Shown here one piece after another: positions 8,901-17,868 of a stretch of 64,000 nt of DNA. Position 1 is the stretch's first letter. Each line of letters begins with the position of its first letter. The translations under genes were made by a program, and so were the position numbers. The notes beneath the pieces were generated by a model, which saw only the letters and a program-made list of their open reading frames with translations, made no database searches and was not told the DNA's origin. Location: contig CP155577.1 in NCBI GenBank assembly GCA_001306305.2, forward strand, positions 496,001 to 560,000, written 5' to 3'. The DNA comes from Citromicrobium bathyomarinum (GTDB lineage: Bacteria > Pseudomonadota > Alphaproteobacteria > Sphingomonadales > Sphingomonadaceae).

Positions 8901-9500
8901 ATGATCGCAACCGCGCACAAAGCACCCGACTTCACCGCCGCGCGCCGCCACATGATCGAAAGCCAGCTGCGCACCAGCGGGATCAACGATGCATGGGTGC
9001 TCGATCGCATGGCCGCGATCCCACGTGAAGATTACGTGCCCGAAGCCGCGCGCGCGTCCGCCTATGTCGACCGGACGGTTCCGCTGGGTGCCGGTGCCTT
9101 CCTCGCCCCGCCGCTGGCGCAGGGGCAGATCCTGACCCATGCGAAGCCGCGTGCGGACGAACGCACTCTGCTGATCGGCCCCGCGACCGCCTATCTCGCT
9201 GCGCTGATCCTGCCGCTGGTCGGCGAACTCCGCGAAGCGACGCCGGACGACGTGCTGTCGGGCGATGTCGACGGCGCGTTCGATCTGGTGATCGTCGATG
9301 GCGCGGTCGAGCATGTGCCCGCGCAGCTGGCAGCCACGCTGGCCCCGTCGGGCAGGCTCGTCACCGGAGTTGTTTCGCGCGGCGTCCCCCGCCTCGCAAT
9401 TGGCCGCCATAGCGGCGCGGATGTTTCGCTGATGACGCTGGTCGAAAGCCAGCTTCCCCGCCTCCCCGCGTTCGACCGGCCGCAAAGCTGGACTTTCTGA
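8901..9500 (+). CDS. Protein-L-isoaspartate O-methyltransferase-like protein (degenerate SAM motif)
   Basis: A 199-residue member of the PCMT family, which repairs isoaspartyl residues using SAM. The N-terminal region (ARRHMIESQLRTSGI, then PREDYVPE) is typical, as is the substrate-loop region APPLAQGQIL. The SAM-binding motif I is not: where active enzymes have a glycine-rich G-x-G-S/T-G-Y run, this protein reads IGPATAYLAAL (around residue 92). Motif II/III sequence (FDLVIVDGAVEHVP) remains. It ends 2 bases before tolC, an arrangement common in alphaproteobacteria. Whether it still methylates is doubtful. Confidence 0.85.
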   Translation: MIATAHKAPDFTAARRHMIESQLRTSGINDAWVLDRMAAIPREDYVPEAARASAYVDRTVPLGAGAFLAPPLAQGQILTHAKPRADERTLLIGPATAYLAALILPLVGELREATPDDVLSGDVDGAFDLVIVDGAVEHVPAQLAATLAPSGRLVTGVVSRGVPRLAIGRHSGADVSLMTLVESQLPRLPAFDRPQSWTF

Positions 9501-9502
9501 TC

Positions 9503-10975
9503 ATGAAACGCACCGCCATCCTCGCCCTGACGGCGTCGAGCATTCTTGCTCTCGCCGCGCCCGCCTATGCGGATACGCTGAACGAGGCGCTGGCCGAAGC
9601 CTATCGCAGCAACCCCACGCTGCAGGCCGCGCGGGCCCAACTGCGCGCCACGGACGAGAATGTTGCGATCGAGAAGGCCGACGGACGGCCGAGCGTCACC
9701 GGATCCGCCGCGCTGACCGAAGTGCTGATCCAGAATTCGACGAGCTTCTTCGCGCCTGCCCGCTCGCTGAGCGCCGGGGTCGATCTGGGCGTGCCGATCT
9801 ATTCCGGCGGTGCGGTCAAGAACTCGATCCGCGCCGCGGAGCAGCGGGTCGAGGCAGGCCGTGCGGATCTGCGCGGGACCGAGAGTGCAATCTTCAGCCA
9901 GGTCGTCGCCGCCTATATGGACGTGCTGCGCGGCGAAGCGCTGGTCGGCCTGAGCGCCAATCAGGTCCAGGTGCTGGAGGTCAACCTGCGTGCCACCAGC
10001 GACCGGTTCGAGATCGGCGACCTGACCCGGACCGATGTTGCCCAGTCGCAATCGCGGCTGGCACTCGCCCGCGGCGACCTGCGTTCGGCCCAGGCCGGAC
10101 TGATCCAGGCGCGCGAAAGCTACATCCAGCTGGTCGGTTCCGCCCCGGGCGAGCTCGAACCGCCGCCGCCGCTCCCCAACCTGCCGGACGATCCCCGGAT
10201 GGCGGTCGATGTCGCGCTGGACAATAATCCAGACCTGATCGCCGCGCGCGAACGTGCGCAGGCCGCAGGATACGATATTGATGTCGCCGGGGCGAGCCGC
10301 CTTCCCCGCCTGTCCGCTTTCGCCGGTTATGATTATCAGAATTTCCTCGGCTCGGTCCCCGATTCGCCGACCGGGCCCAGCCCCCAGACTGCCGACGCCT
10401 CGTCCGCCGGTCTGACTCTGTCGATCCCGATCTTCCAGGGTGGACGCCCCGCAGCGCTGCAACGCCAGGCACAGGCCCGCGCGTCCGCCGCGCTCGATCA
10501 GGTGATCGCCGCCGAGCGTGACGTGATCGCGCAGGTGCGCGCCTCATACGCGAGCTATTCCGCCGCGCTGGCGATTATCGACAGCTCGCGCGAGGCGGTT
10601 GCTGCTGCCGAACTCAGCCTCGAAGGCGTGCGCGCGGAAAACTCGATCGGCAACCGCACCGTGCTCGACGTGCTCAATGCCGAGCAGGAGCTGCTGCTCG
10701 CCCGCGTCGATCTCGTCACCGCCCGACGTAACGCTTACGTCGCCGGCTTCAGCCTGCTGGCCGCGATGGGCCGTGCAGAGGCGCGCGATTTGGGCATCGA
10801 AGGCGGCGCGCTGTACGATCCGCTGGCCAATTACGATCGCGTGTCGGACCGCTGGAGCGACTGGGATCGCGACCCCGAACCCGAAGCCGCCGGCACACGG
10901 ACCGTTGACATTCCCGCCGCCGACGCGGAAGTCGGCACGGTCTACGGCCCGATGATCGAGCCGGAACGGAACTGA
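9503..10975 (+). CDS. tolC: TolC family outer membrane channel protein
   Basis: The outer-membrane efflux duct of type I secretion and RND pumps. The 490 residues begin with a signal peptide (cleavage near AYA-DTL). The duplicated OEP repeats follow: the N-terminal helix pattern LNEALAEAYRSNPTLQAAR and the second repeat starting near NNPDLIAARERAQAAG, each ending in long amphipathic helices (TDVAQSQSRLALARGDL; TVLDVLNAEQELLLARVDL). A charged C-terminal tail of about 60 residues follows the barrel. It sits 2 bases after the pcm-like gene. No pump genes are adjacent, as is normal for a shared TolC. Confidence 0.94.
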   Translation: MKRTAILALTASSILALAAPAYADTLNEALAEAYRSNPTLQAARAQLRATDENVAIEKADGRPSVTGSAALTEVLIQNSTSFFAPARSLSAGVDLGVPIYSGGAVKNSIRAAEQRVEAGRADLRGTESAIFSQVVAAYMDVLRGEALVGLSANQVQVLEVNLRATSDRFEIGDLTRTDVAQSQSRLALARGDLRSAQAGLIQARESYIQLVGSAPGELEPPPPLPNLPDDPRMAVDVALDNNPDLIAARERAQAAGYDIDVAGASRLPRLSAFAGYDYQNFLGSVPDSPTGPSPQTADASSAGLTLSIPIFQGGRPAALQRQAQARASAALDQVIAAERDVIAQVRASYASYSAALAIIDSSREAVAAAELSLEGVRAENSIGNRTVLDVLNAEQELLLARVDLVTARRNAYVAGFSLLAAMGRAEARDLGIEGGALYDPLANYDRVSDRWSDWDRDPEPEAAGTRTVDIPAADAEVGTVYGPMIEPERN

Positions 10976-11000
10976 ACGACCACTGTCGGGGGACGGAAAC

Positions 11001-11477
11001 TTGCGGGACGGCGAAGCGTCGGTCGAGGAAATTCTCGATTCCATCAAGAAGGTGATCGCGCGCGACAATCGCGCGGGCGCGCTGGACGCGCGGCGGCGGC
11101 GCGAACGCGCCAGCCGCACGGAAGCGGTTCTTGAGGAAGAGGCCGACGAGGTGTTCGATCTGGCCGAAGCCGACCTGGTCGATGACGACGATGCGACGGG
11201 CGGCGGGCACGCCGCTGACCATGAAGACGAACAGGACGAACCTCTGATGAGCGCCACCTCGCGCGAATCCATGCGCGACAATCTCGCGACCCTCGCGTTA
11301 CTGGCAGAGCCGGGCGCGCAGCCGCAGATCGTGCGCTCGGGCGAGACCTCGCTCGAAGGCATGGCACGCGAAATGCTGCGCCCGATGCTGGCCGACTGGC
11401 TCGACAAGAACCTGCCGCCGATGGTGGAGGAACTGGTCCGCCAGGAAATCGCGCGAATCGTCAAGAAGCAGGGCTGA
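11001..11477 (+). CDS. popZ: PopZ family polar organizing protein (DUF2497)
   Basis: 158 residues with the two hallmark PopZ parts: a short N-terminal helix (SVEEILDSIKKVIARDN) and a C-terminal oligomerisation region (MAREMLRPMLADWLDKNLPPMVEELVRQEI). They are joined by an acidic linker (about residues 45-85) rich in Glu and Asp. In Caulobacter, PopZ forms a polar matrix that tethers ParB-parS and polarity factors, so its presence with parABS in this window is functionally coherent. No ATG exists upstream in frame; the best start is TTG at 11001 behind a GGGGGACGG stretch. It follows tolC by 25 bp. Confidence 0.85.
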   Translation: MRDGEASVEEILDSIKKVIARDNRAGALDARRRRERASRTEAVLEEEADEVFDLAEADLVDDDDATGGGHAADHEDEQDEPLMSATSRESMRDNLATLALLAEPGAQPQIVRSGETSLEGMAREMLRPMLADWLDKNLPPMVEELVRQEIARIVKKQG

Positions 11478-11566
11478 TCACCGCTGCGGGTTTTCGCCCC
11501 GGCTCACCCCGACTCGTCACCAGAATTCGCTTGCGAGGCGCAGCGACAGGCTTAGTTTCGCGCGCC

Positions 11567-13702
11567 ATGCGCAAGGCTTTCAAACCGCTCGCCCTTCTCG
11601 CCGCCTCCGCGGCGTTCGTCACCCCCCCCGCGATCGCGCAAGAGACTGCTCAGAGCAGCGCCGCCCAGCCAACGTCCCCGCACCCGATGACCGCGCTCGA
11701 CCTGGTCACCATGCCGCGTCTCGGTGGCCCAAGCGTCAATGATGACGGCACTCTGGCGCTCTATTCGGTCACCACGACCAATTCCGAATCGCTTGCCCGC
11801 AGCACGCAGCACCGGGTCCGAACGATCGCCACGGGGGATGAGGTCACGGTGACCATGCCCGAAGGCGCGTCCTCGCCCGTGTTCGTGGGCGATGACGAAG
11901 TCTATTTCCTCGCGCCCGGCGGCGAAGGGTCGACCGGCGCACAGGTGTGGCGCGGGGCGCTGCGCGGCGACAGCACGCTGGCCGATCTGCATCAGGTGAC
12001 CCAGCTGACCCGCGAGGTCGGCGGATTCGAAGTCTCGCCCAATGGCGAAAGCCTCGCGATCTTCGGCAATGTGCCGCGCGGCTGCGCGCAGTTCGACTGC
12101 CCCGATGCCACCACAACCGCGACCGGTTCCGGCAGGCTCTACGACAATGAAGACGGCTTCGTACGGCACTGGGATACGTGGGAGACGCCAGATGTGTTCA
12201 GCCGCGTGTTCGTGTTCCCGCTGTCGGGCGGCAAGGCGCGCGGCCCGGGCGTCGCGGTCGACGGGCCTGACGGCGAAGGCGCGCTGGTCGGCGACACGCC
12301 GCTGCAGCCTTTCGGCGGGCTGGAAGACATGGCGTGGAGCCCGGACGGCAAGACACTCTATTTCGTCGCCCGTGAATCGGATGCGGCAGAGCCGACCTCG
12401 ACCGACACCGATATCTACAGCTTCACCATGGGGGACACCGCCCCGGCGAGTCTGACCGATGCGAACCAGGCGACCGACGGCACCCCCGCACCGTCTCCCG
12501 ACGGCAAATGGCTCGCCTATCTCGCGATGGAGCGGCCCGCATACGAAGCGGATCGCCTGCGGATCATGCTGCGCGATCTGGCCACCGGAGAAACCCGCGC
12601 GCTGACGCAGGATTTCGACCGCAGCTTCGGCTCGCTCGCGTGGACCCCCGATTCGCGCTGGATCGTGGCCACCGCGCAGGACGTGCTCGACACGCCCGCC
12701 TTCCGGATCGACCCGCGCACCGGCACGGTGACCAAGCTCGACCTGATGCCCGGCAACGAAGCGCATATCGGTAACGTTACTCCGCTCGATGGCCAGCGCC
12801 TGCTGTTCACCCGCGATTCGATCGCCGCCCCGGCCGAAGTCTACCTGTCGCGCAACTGGGGTGAGGCAGACCGGCTGACCAGCGTCGCGACCGACCGGAT
12901 CGATGCACTCGCCCCGGTCGAGACCCGGCGGTTCGATTTCGCAGGCGCGAATGGCGATACGGTGTGGGGCCAGATCACCAAGCCTTCCGGCGCCACCGGG
13001 CCGCTGCCTGCAATCCTCTACGTCCACGGCGGGCCGCAGGGTTCGTTCAACGATGGCTGGTCGAGCCGCTGGAACCCCCGCGTGCTGGCGAGCCAGGGCT
13101 ACGCGGTGATCTCGGTCGATTTCCACGGGTCCACCGGATACGGGCAGGCCTTCACCGATGCGATCAACCGCGACTGGGGCGGCAAGCCGCTCGAAGACCT
13201 GCAGAAAGGCCTCGCCGCCGCGCTCGCGCTCGATCCGCAGATCGACGGCGACAAGGCCTGCGCAATGGGCGCGTCCTACGGCGGCTATATGATGAACTGG
13301 ATCGCGGGTAACTGGTCCGACCGGTTCGACTGCCTGGTGCAGCACGACGGCCTGTTCGACATGCGCAGCTTCTATTACGCGACCGAGGAACTGTGGTTTC
13401 CCCGCTGGGACTTCGGCGGCAGCTACGCCGTGGCGCGCGACACCTACGAGCGCTGGAATCCGGTGAACTACGTCGACAGCTGGCAGACCCCGATGCTGGT
13501 GGTCACCGGAGAGAAGGATTTCCGCGTGCCCTACACCCAGGGTATCGGCGCCTTCACCGCCTTGCAGGAGCGCGGCATCCCCTCGCAGCTGCTGGTCTTC
13601 CCGGACGAGAACCACTGGGTGCTCAAGCCGGTCAACTCGCTGCAGTGGCACGACACCGTGTTCGCCTGGCTCGATCGCTGGCTGGGCGAAGACGCCGAAT
13701 GA
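11567..13702 (+). CDS. S9 family peptidase (prolyl oligopeptidase / acylaminoacyl-peptidase type)
   Basis: A secreted serine peptidase of 711 residues. It has a signal peptide (ending PAIAQ), a WD40-like beta-propeller (repeats such as [14 protein letters not shown] and [14 protein letters not shown]), then an alpha/beta hydrolase domain. The catalytic Ser lies in GASYGGYM (about residue 570), with Asp in GEKDFRVP and His in DENHWVL. The ATG at 11567 opens the signal peptide; a TTG-initiated extension upstream is less likely. Its stop overlaps the next ATG. It probably degrades peptides in the periplasm; the substrate is unknown. Confidence 0.92.
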   Translation: MRKAFKPLALLAASAAFVTPPAIAQETAQSSAAQPTSPHPMTALDLVTMPRLGGPSVNDDGTLALYSVTTTNSESLARSTQHRVRTIATGDEVTVTMPEGASSPVFVGDDEVYFLAPGGEGSTGAQVWRGALRGDSTLADLHQVTQLTREVGGFEVSPNGESLAIFGNVPRGCAQFDCPDATTTATGSGRLYDNEDGFVRHWDTWETPDVFSRVFVFPLSGGKARGPGVAVDGPDGEGALVGDTPLQPFGGLEDMAWSPDGKTLYFVARESDAAEPTSTDTDIYSFTMGDTAPASLTDANQATDGTPAPSPDGKWLAYLAMERPAYEADRLRIMLRDLATGETRALTQDFDRSFGSLAWTPDSRWIVATAQDVLDTPAFRIDPRTGTVTKLDLMPGNEAHIGNVTPLDGQRLLFTRDSIAAPAEVYLSRNWGEADRLTSVATDRIDALAPVETRRFDFAGANGDTVWGQITKPSGATGPLPAILYVHGGPQGSFNDGWSSRWNPRVLASQGYAVISVDFHGSTGYGQAFTDAINRDWGGKPLEDLQKGLAAALALDPQIDGDKACAMGASYGGYMMNWIAGNWSDRFDCLVQHDGLFDMRSFYYATEELWFPRWDFGGSYAVARDTYERWNPVNYVDSWQTPMLVVTGEKDFRVPYTQGIGAFTALQERGIPSQLLVFPDENHWVLKPVNSLQWHDTVFAWLDRWLGEDAE

Positions 13703-14085
13703 ACAAGGCCAGGGAACTGCGCAAGGCGCGCGAGGCACTCGCCAAGACGGGTGGAGAGCGCGCCGCGCGGCACATCTTCCTGTGCGCTCTGCCTGAAAAG
13801 GCGAAGTGCTGCGACCGCGCGCAGGGCAAGGAATCCTGGAACTACCTCAAGAAACGCCTGAAGGAGCTGCGCATTGGCCCGTCCAAGGATGACGGGCAGG
13901 ATCTGCTGGTCCGGCGAACCAAGGCCGACTGCCTGCAGATCTGCGACGCGGGGCCGATCGCACTCGTCCAGCCCGATGGCGTCTGGTACCACTCCTGCAC
14001 GCCTGAGGTGCTGGAGGAGATCATCCAGCAGCATCTGATCGGCGGCGAACCGGTGGAGGCGTATCGCCTGTATCCGGAGCGCTGA
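13699..14085 (+). CDS. Thioredoxin-like [2Fe-2S] ferredoxin domain protein
   Basis: 128 residues. The pattern HIFLCAL...[11 protein letters not shown] near residue 35 and [14 protein letters not shown] near residue 78 is that of thioredoxin-like [2Fe-2S] ferredoxins: a Cys pair in the first segment and a C-x3-C pair in the second. PDGVWY and the C-terminal helix ([14 protein letters not shown]) complete the fold. It likely carries electrons or an Fe-S cluster in the cytoplasm; the partner is unknown. The ATG overlaps the S9 peptidase stop (ATGA), so the two are coupled although functionally unlike. Confidence 0.85.
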   Translation: MNKARELRKAREALAKTGGERAARHIFLCALPEKAKCCDRAQGKESWNYLKKRLKELRIGPSKDDGQDLLVRRTKADCLQICDAGPIALVQPDGVWYHSCTPEVLEEIIQQHLIGGEPVEAYRLYPER

Positions 14086-14091
14086 GGGCTC

Positions 14092-14415
14092 TCAGCGCCG
14101 CCAGTCGTCCTCGCCACTGTCGTGCCAGCCATCCTCGTCGGCCAGCGGATTGTGGATCGATTCGTCGTGGCCGGTGCCGTTGGAGAGGAACACCAGCCCC
14201 ATCAGCGCGCTGGCAAGCAGCATCGTCAGCCCGATGCCCAGCGCGACCGCGATGAAGAAATGCGGGCTGACCTCCGCCTCACTCCAGAAGATCGCCGCCA
14301 TTGCCGCCGCGACCACGATGATCGTCACCAGCAGCATGAAGCGCATGATCCGCTTGTAGCGGGCCCAGGCGAAGGCGGCCTGTTCGGGATCGTCGAGCGG
14401 GGATTTGGGCGGCAT
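14092..14415 (-). CDS. Conserved-looking two-TM membrane protein, unknown function
   Basis: 107 residues, not recognised. A charged N-terminus (PKSPLDDPEQAAFAWARYKR) precedes two hydrophobic helices (about residues 25-47 and 54-78), followed by an acidic tail rich in Asp, Glu and Trp. The start at 14415 is chosen because AGGAGG lies just upstream; 13 extra codons would be possible. It converges with the ferredoxin gene, whose stop is 6 bp away, and diverges from the CBS protein gene. I infer an inner-membrane protein and nothing more. Confidence 0.7.
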   Translation of the reverse strand: MPPKSPLDDPEQAAFAWARYKRIMRFMLLVTIIVVAAAMAAIFWSEAEVSPHFFIAVALGIGLTMLLASALMGLVFLSNGTGHDESIHNPLADEDGWHDSGEDDWRR

Positions 14416-14503
14416 CGGGCCCTCCTGTGGCAGGGTGTCGCGCAGATTCGCCAAAACGCACCCTTCGTGTCATGATCCTCCTCCAAAAAAAGGAGAGCTG
14501 AGG

Positions 14504-14935
14504 ATGGATATCGAACGGCTTGTCGCGGATCGCGATCCTCATGACATCGTGAGCTGCCAGACGCAAACTCCGATGCGCGACGCGGTTACGCTGCTCGCGG
14601 AAAAGCGGATCGGCGCGCTGCCGGTGATGGACGGCGGCAAGGTCGCGGGCATCTTTTCCGAGCGCGACGTGATCTATTGCATGGCTGCGCAAGGCCCGTC
14701 CTGCCTCGAAAGGCCTGTGGGCGAGGTCATGACGTCGCCCGCAATCACCGTGACGCGCGATCAGAAGATCGACCAGGCGCTGGCGCTGATGACCAAGCGG
14801 CGCATTCGCCACCTCCCGGTGGTCGAGGACGATGCACTGCTCGGCTTCGTCTCGATCGGCGATCTGGTCAAATCGCGCTTCGACGAGGTGGAGCGAGAGG
14901 CAGAGGATTTGCGTAGCTACATCCAGACGGCTTGA
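14504..14935 (+). CDS. CBS-pair domain protein
   Basis: 143 residues consisting of two CBS motifs and little else. The first runs from about residue 10 (TPMRDAVTLLAEKRIGALPV...GIFSERDVI) and the second from about 78 (VTRDQKIDQALALMTKRRIRHLPV...GFVSIGDLV). Such stand-alone CBS pairs bind adenosyl ligands and act as energy or redox sensors on partner proteins. The ATG at 14504 has AAGGAG about 11 bases upstream. The gene precedes erpA and xth on the same strand with short gaps; the partner is not evident. Confidence 0.9.
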   Translation: MDIERLVADRDPHDIVSCQTQTPMRDAVTLLAEKRIGALPVMDGGKVAGIFSERDVIYCMAAQGPSCLERPVGEVMTSPAITVTRDQKIDQALALMTKRRIRHLPVVEDDALLGFVSIGDLVKSRFDEVEREAEDLRSYIQTA

Positions 14936-14966
14936 GGCAAGGCCCCCTCGCGCCCATATCGTAGCT

Positions 14967-15296
14967 ATGACCGATACTCCCGCTCTCACGCAAGCCGCCG
15001 CAGCGCGCGTCTCCGCCATTGCCAGCAAGCAGGGCAAGCCCGCGGTTTTGCGGCTCGCCGTGGATGGTGGCGGATGCTCGGGCTTCCAGTATCGCTTCGA
15101 ACTGGCCGATGGGCCCGAGAGCGACGACCTGACCAGCGAAACCGACGGGGTGACGCTGGTGGTCGATCCGGTCAGCCTCGATCTGGTGGCAGGCAGCAAG
15201 GTCGATTTCGTCGAATCGCTGGGCGGGGCGGCCTTTCAGGTCGAGAATCCGCAGGCGGCCGCGGGCTGTGGCTGCGGCTCCAGCTTCGGGATTTGA
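14967..15296 (+). CDS. erpA: Iron-sulfur cluster insertion protein, A-type carrier
   Basis: 109 residues of the HesB/IscA family, which receives Fe-S clusters from a scaffold and delivers them to apoproteins. The three cluster-binding cysteines are present: one in DGGGCSGFQY (about residue 37) and two in the C-terminal CGCGSSF. Length and C-terminus fit ErpA. The ATG at 14967 starts the family-conserved sequence. It is followed by xth after 37 bp, an arrangement found in many alphaproteobacteria. Confidence 0.92.
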   Translation: MTDTPALTQAAAARVSAIASKQGKPAVLRLAVDGGGCSGFQYRFELADGPESDDLTSETDGVTLVVDPVSLDLVAGSKVDFVESLGGAAFQVENPQAAAGCGCGSSFGI

Positions 15297-15333
15297 ATTA
15301 GACTAGGCGCTGCGCATCAGGCAGGAAGCCGCC

Positions 15334-16107
15334 ATGCGCATCGCCACCTTCAACATAAACGGGATCAAGGCCCGTCTGCCCCGCCTGCTCGAATGGCTGG
15401 AGGAAACCCAGCCCGACGTCGCGTGCCTGCAGGAAATCAAGTCGCAGGACGACGGCTTCCCTGCCAGCGAGTTCGAGGCGATCGGCTATCAGGCGCTGTG
15501 GCACGGACAGAAGAGCTTCAACGGGGTCGCCGTGCTCGCCAAGCAGGGTCTGACCATGGAAGAGCGTCAGCGCGGCCTGCCCGGTGACGAGAGTGACGAT
15601 CAGGCCCGCTATCTTGAGGTCGAGGTCGATGGCGTGGTCATCGCCAATCTCTACCTGCCCAACGGCAATCCCCATCCCGGCCCCAAGTTCGATTACAAGC
15701 TGGCGTGGATGGAGCGGCTGCGCGCGCGTATGGCGGCGCTGTGGGCGCAGGAGAAGCCCACGATCGTGCTCGGCGATTTCAATGTCATCCCGCAGGACAA
15801 GGACGTGTGGTCACCGCCCGCGATGGCGGACGACGCGCTGATGCAGCCCGAATCGCGCGATGCCTATGCCCGCCTGCTGGCGGACGGGTGGACCGACGCG
15901 ATCGACACGCTCAACCCGCGCGGCGGGGTGTGGACCTTCTGGGACTATCAGCGCGGTGCCTGGCAGCGCGATCACGGCTTCCGCATCGACCACTGCCTGC
16001 TCTCGCCCGAACTCGCCGACCGCTTGCAGGCGGCGGGCGTCGACAAGCACGCACGCGGCCGCGAGAAGGCCAGCGATCATGCACCAGTGTGGGTCGAGAT
16101 CGCCTGA
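15334..16107 (+). CDS. xth: Exodeoxyribonuclease III (AP endonuclease)
   Basis: 257 residues of the Xth/ExoA family, a Mg-dependent 3'-5' exonuclease and abasic-site endonuclease in base excision repair. Active-site motifs: NINGIKAR (N7), LQEIKSQ (catalytic Glu about residue 34), LYLPNG, LGDFNVIP (Asp/Asn pair about 149-151), and the terminal SDHAPV (catalytic His about 251). No truncation is seen. It closes the CBS-erpA-xth run; a hairpin follows. Confidence 0.95.
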   Translation: MRIATFNINGIKARLPRLLEWLEETQPDVACLQEIKSQDDGFPASEFEAIGYQALWHGQKSFNGVAVLAKQGLTMEERQRGLPGDESDDQARYLEVEVDGVVIANLYLPNGNPHPGPKFDYKLAWMERLRARMAALWAQEKPTIVLGDFNVIPQDKDVWSPPAMADDALMQPESRDAYARLLADGWTDAIDTLNPRGGVWTFWDYQRGAWQRDHGFRIDHCLLSPELADRLQAAGVDKHARGREKASDHAPVWVEIA

Positions 16108-16126
16108 GGATGTACCATCACGCGAA

Positions 16127-16158
16127 AGGGGCGCAGCACCCTCCCGTGCCGCGCCCCT
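16127..16158. terminator. Hairpin between convergent xth and sleB
   Basis: AGGGGCGC (16127-16134) pairs with GCGCCCCT (16151-16158), with an inner GCAC/GTGC pairing. There is no good T-run on the plus strand, and the T-rich stretch for minus-strand transcripts lies before the hairpin, so termination is plausible but not textbook. Confidence 0.5.
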
Positions 16159-16183
16159 CTTCAAAAAATCGATCCGGTATCGC

Positions 16184-16846
16184 TTACCGGTAGAAGATGT
16201 GCGTCTTGATGGTTGCCCGTGCGACCTTCTTGCGCGCCCAGCTCGGCTTCACATAGGTCGCGTGGAAATAGAGCGAGTCTTCCGCCGCGCTGTTCCACAT
16301 GCCTTCATGCGCAATCCGCGCGATCTTGCGCGCGCGTTCCCACGCGGCGGCATTGCTGCGGCGGCTGGGGATGACGCCGTTCTTCACGAAGGAGAACTGC
16401 GAACGCTGGGTGACAACCCCGCAATAATCCGAAGGGAAGGCGGAAGATTCGGCGCGGTTGATGATGACCTGCGCCACCGCCAGCTGGCCTTCCATCGGCT
16501 CGCCGCGCGCTTCGAAATAGACTGCGCCTGCCAGGCATTCGAGCTGGCGCGACAGCGTCGCGGGTGCATCGACCTCGGCGACCAGTTCGCGCAGCGATGA
16601 TGCCTGCGGCGTGGCTGCGTCGGCGACCTGCGCCGTCTCGTCCGCCTCGCTCGTGTTCTCTTCCGGCAGCGGCTGAACCACTTCTTCGGAGATGAACACC
16701 GGATCGGCCGAAGCCTCCGGCTGCGGCGCGATGGAAATTTCAGTGTCGCCCTGTTGGGCTTGCGCGTCCGCGTAGGTGAACCCTGCGGATGCGATCAGTC
16801 CAGCTGCGACAAACGCCGCAAAGCCGAATTTCGTCTTGCTACCCAT
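16184..16846 (-). CDS. SleB/CwlJ-type cell wall hydrolase
   Basis: 220 residues: an N-terminal hydrophobic segment (residues 7-27), a long Glu/Pro/Ala-rich linker (about 30-95), then a C-terminal SleB catalytic domain. The conserved signature LAGAVYFEARGEP contains the catalytic Glu. Cys residues in LECLAG and SDYCGV, and the terminal HATYVKPSWAR, are typical. In non-sporulating alphaproteobacteria these are envelope peptidoglycan hydrolases of unclear role, not germination enzymes. The promoter would lie in 16847-17062, where I see no gene. Confidence 0.88.
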   Translation of the reverse strand: MGSKTKFGFAAFVAAGLIASAGFTYADAQAQQGDTEISIAPQPEASADPVFISEEVVQPLPEENTSEADETAQVADAATPQASSLRELVAEVDAPATLSRQLECLAGAVYFEARGEPMEGQLAVAQVIINRAESSAFPSDYCGVVTQRSQFSFVKNGVIPSRRSNAAAWERARKIARIAHEGMWNSAAEDSLYFHATYVKPSWARKKVARATIKTHIFYR

Positions 16847-17062
16847 TGATCCCGTTCAAAGGGCGGTGAACGAACACAGACGCAGGCTGGAACCATCACG
16901 CGCCGAAGCGCTTGTTGAAGTTGTGTAAGGTGTGAGGGTTCTTGAAAGGCCTGCCGGCCGTTCCCCGACTGCGTGCTTATCGATGCGACCGTATTGCCGC
17001 TTCGACCGCCTGCGCAAATTCGAAGTCGCGGGCCCTTTGCCTGTGCGGCGCGCTAGGTCAAG

Positions 17063-17401
17063 TTAAGGCCGCATTTGTGCGACGAACCGTTGTGCATTTT
17101 CGACCTGTGCCTCGACCACCCACAAATCCTCGTCCTGCGCGTGTCTGCGATCGCAATATTCGTAGATTTCCCCTTCGTTTTCAGGGGTTTTCTCCTGCGT
17201 TACTTGCCATTCGAAGCCAAAACCGGCGGACGGGCGTCTTTCGACTAGTTTCACGCTTCCGTCTCGCTCGCGCAGCAAAACAATATAGGTGCCGCTTTCA
17301 CGGTCACCTTTGGCAAGGATAACTCCATTGCCACCGTCTGCCGAAACTTGCCGCAAAAGAGCACTCACCAGCAGGTGAGTCGGCAGCCGCGAATCGCTCA
17401 T
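17063..17401 (-). CDS. DUF1491 family protein
   Basis: 112 residues. The N-terminal RLPTHLLVSALLRQV, the DRESGTYIVLLRERDGSV stretch and the Trp-containing C-terminal DEDLWVVEAQVENAQRFV match the DUF1491 family, small cytoplasmic proteins conserved in alphaproteobacteria with no assigned function. The ATG overlaps the thioesterase stop by 4 bases (ATGA), so it belongs to the ptsN-thioesterase-DUF1491 minus-strand unit. Confidence 0.82.
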   Translation of the reverse strand: MSDSRLPTHLLVSALLRQVSADGGNGVILAKGDRESGTYIVLLRERDGSVKLVERRPSAGFGFEWQVTQEKTPENEGEIYEYCDRRHAQDEDLWVVEAQVENAQRFVAQMRP

Positions 17402-17868
17402 TGCGATTCGTCCGCGTATCCTTCGAGGCCCGAAAGCGGGATTCGCGAGCGCATGAATGTGCCGGTGCCGCGCCCGATCTCGTCACCCTCTTCGTCGACC
17501 AGCCGCGATTCGGCGACCAGCACGCGCCGTCGCCCGCTGATCCACACGCCCGACGCAGTCACCCGCCCCTCGCGCACCGGCTTGGTGAAATGGGCGTTGA
17601 ACGCGGTCGTCAGCAGGAATCGGTCGGTGACCAGGGTGTTGGCGGCGTAGAAGGCCGCATCGTCGAGCATCTTGAAATAGACGGTGCCATGCGCCGCACC
17701 CGCCGCGTGATAGACGCTTTCGGTGATATCGAACTCGATCCGCGCGCGGCCTTCACCCTCGATGGTGAGACCCGATGCGAACAGCGCGTTGATCGGGGCC
17801 GAGCGATAGAGTCGCTCGAGCGCGCGATAATGGGCGGCGGGCCCGGGGGAGTCCTCAGGCTGCGTCAC
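17398..17868 (-). CDS. PaaI-type hotdog-fold thioesterase
   Basis: 156 residues forming one hotdog domain. Features are the AAGAAHGTVYFKMLDDAAFYAANT segment (about residues 55-78; the HG-x-D-type catalytic region, where the acidic residue is the Asp pair of MLDDA) and TAFNAHFTKPVREG. It should hydrolyse an acyl-CoA or similar thioester; the substrate is unknown. It overlaps the 3' end of ptsN by 14 bp and DUF1491 by 4 bp. Confidence 0.85.
   Translation of the reverse strand: MTQPEDSPGPAAHYRALERLYRSAPINALFASGLTIEGEGRARIEFDITESVYHAAGAAHGTVYFKMLDDAAFYAANTLVTDRFLLTTAFNAHFTKPVREGRVTASGVWISGRRRVLVAESRLVDEEGDEIGRGTGTFMRSRIPLSGLEGYADESQ

Noticed and set aside
16861-16925. GGAAC...GTT as a general-stress EcfG promoter upstream of sleB
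   Set aside because: The spacing (20 bases) is wrong and the orientation is opposite to sleB.
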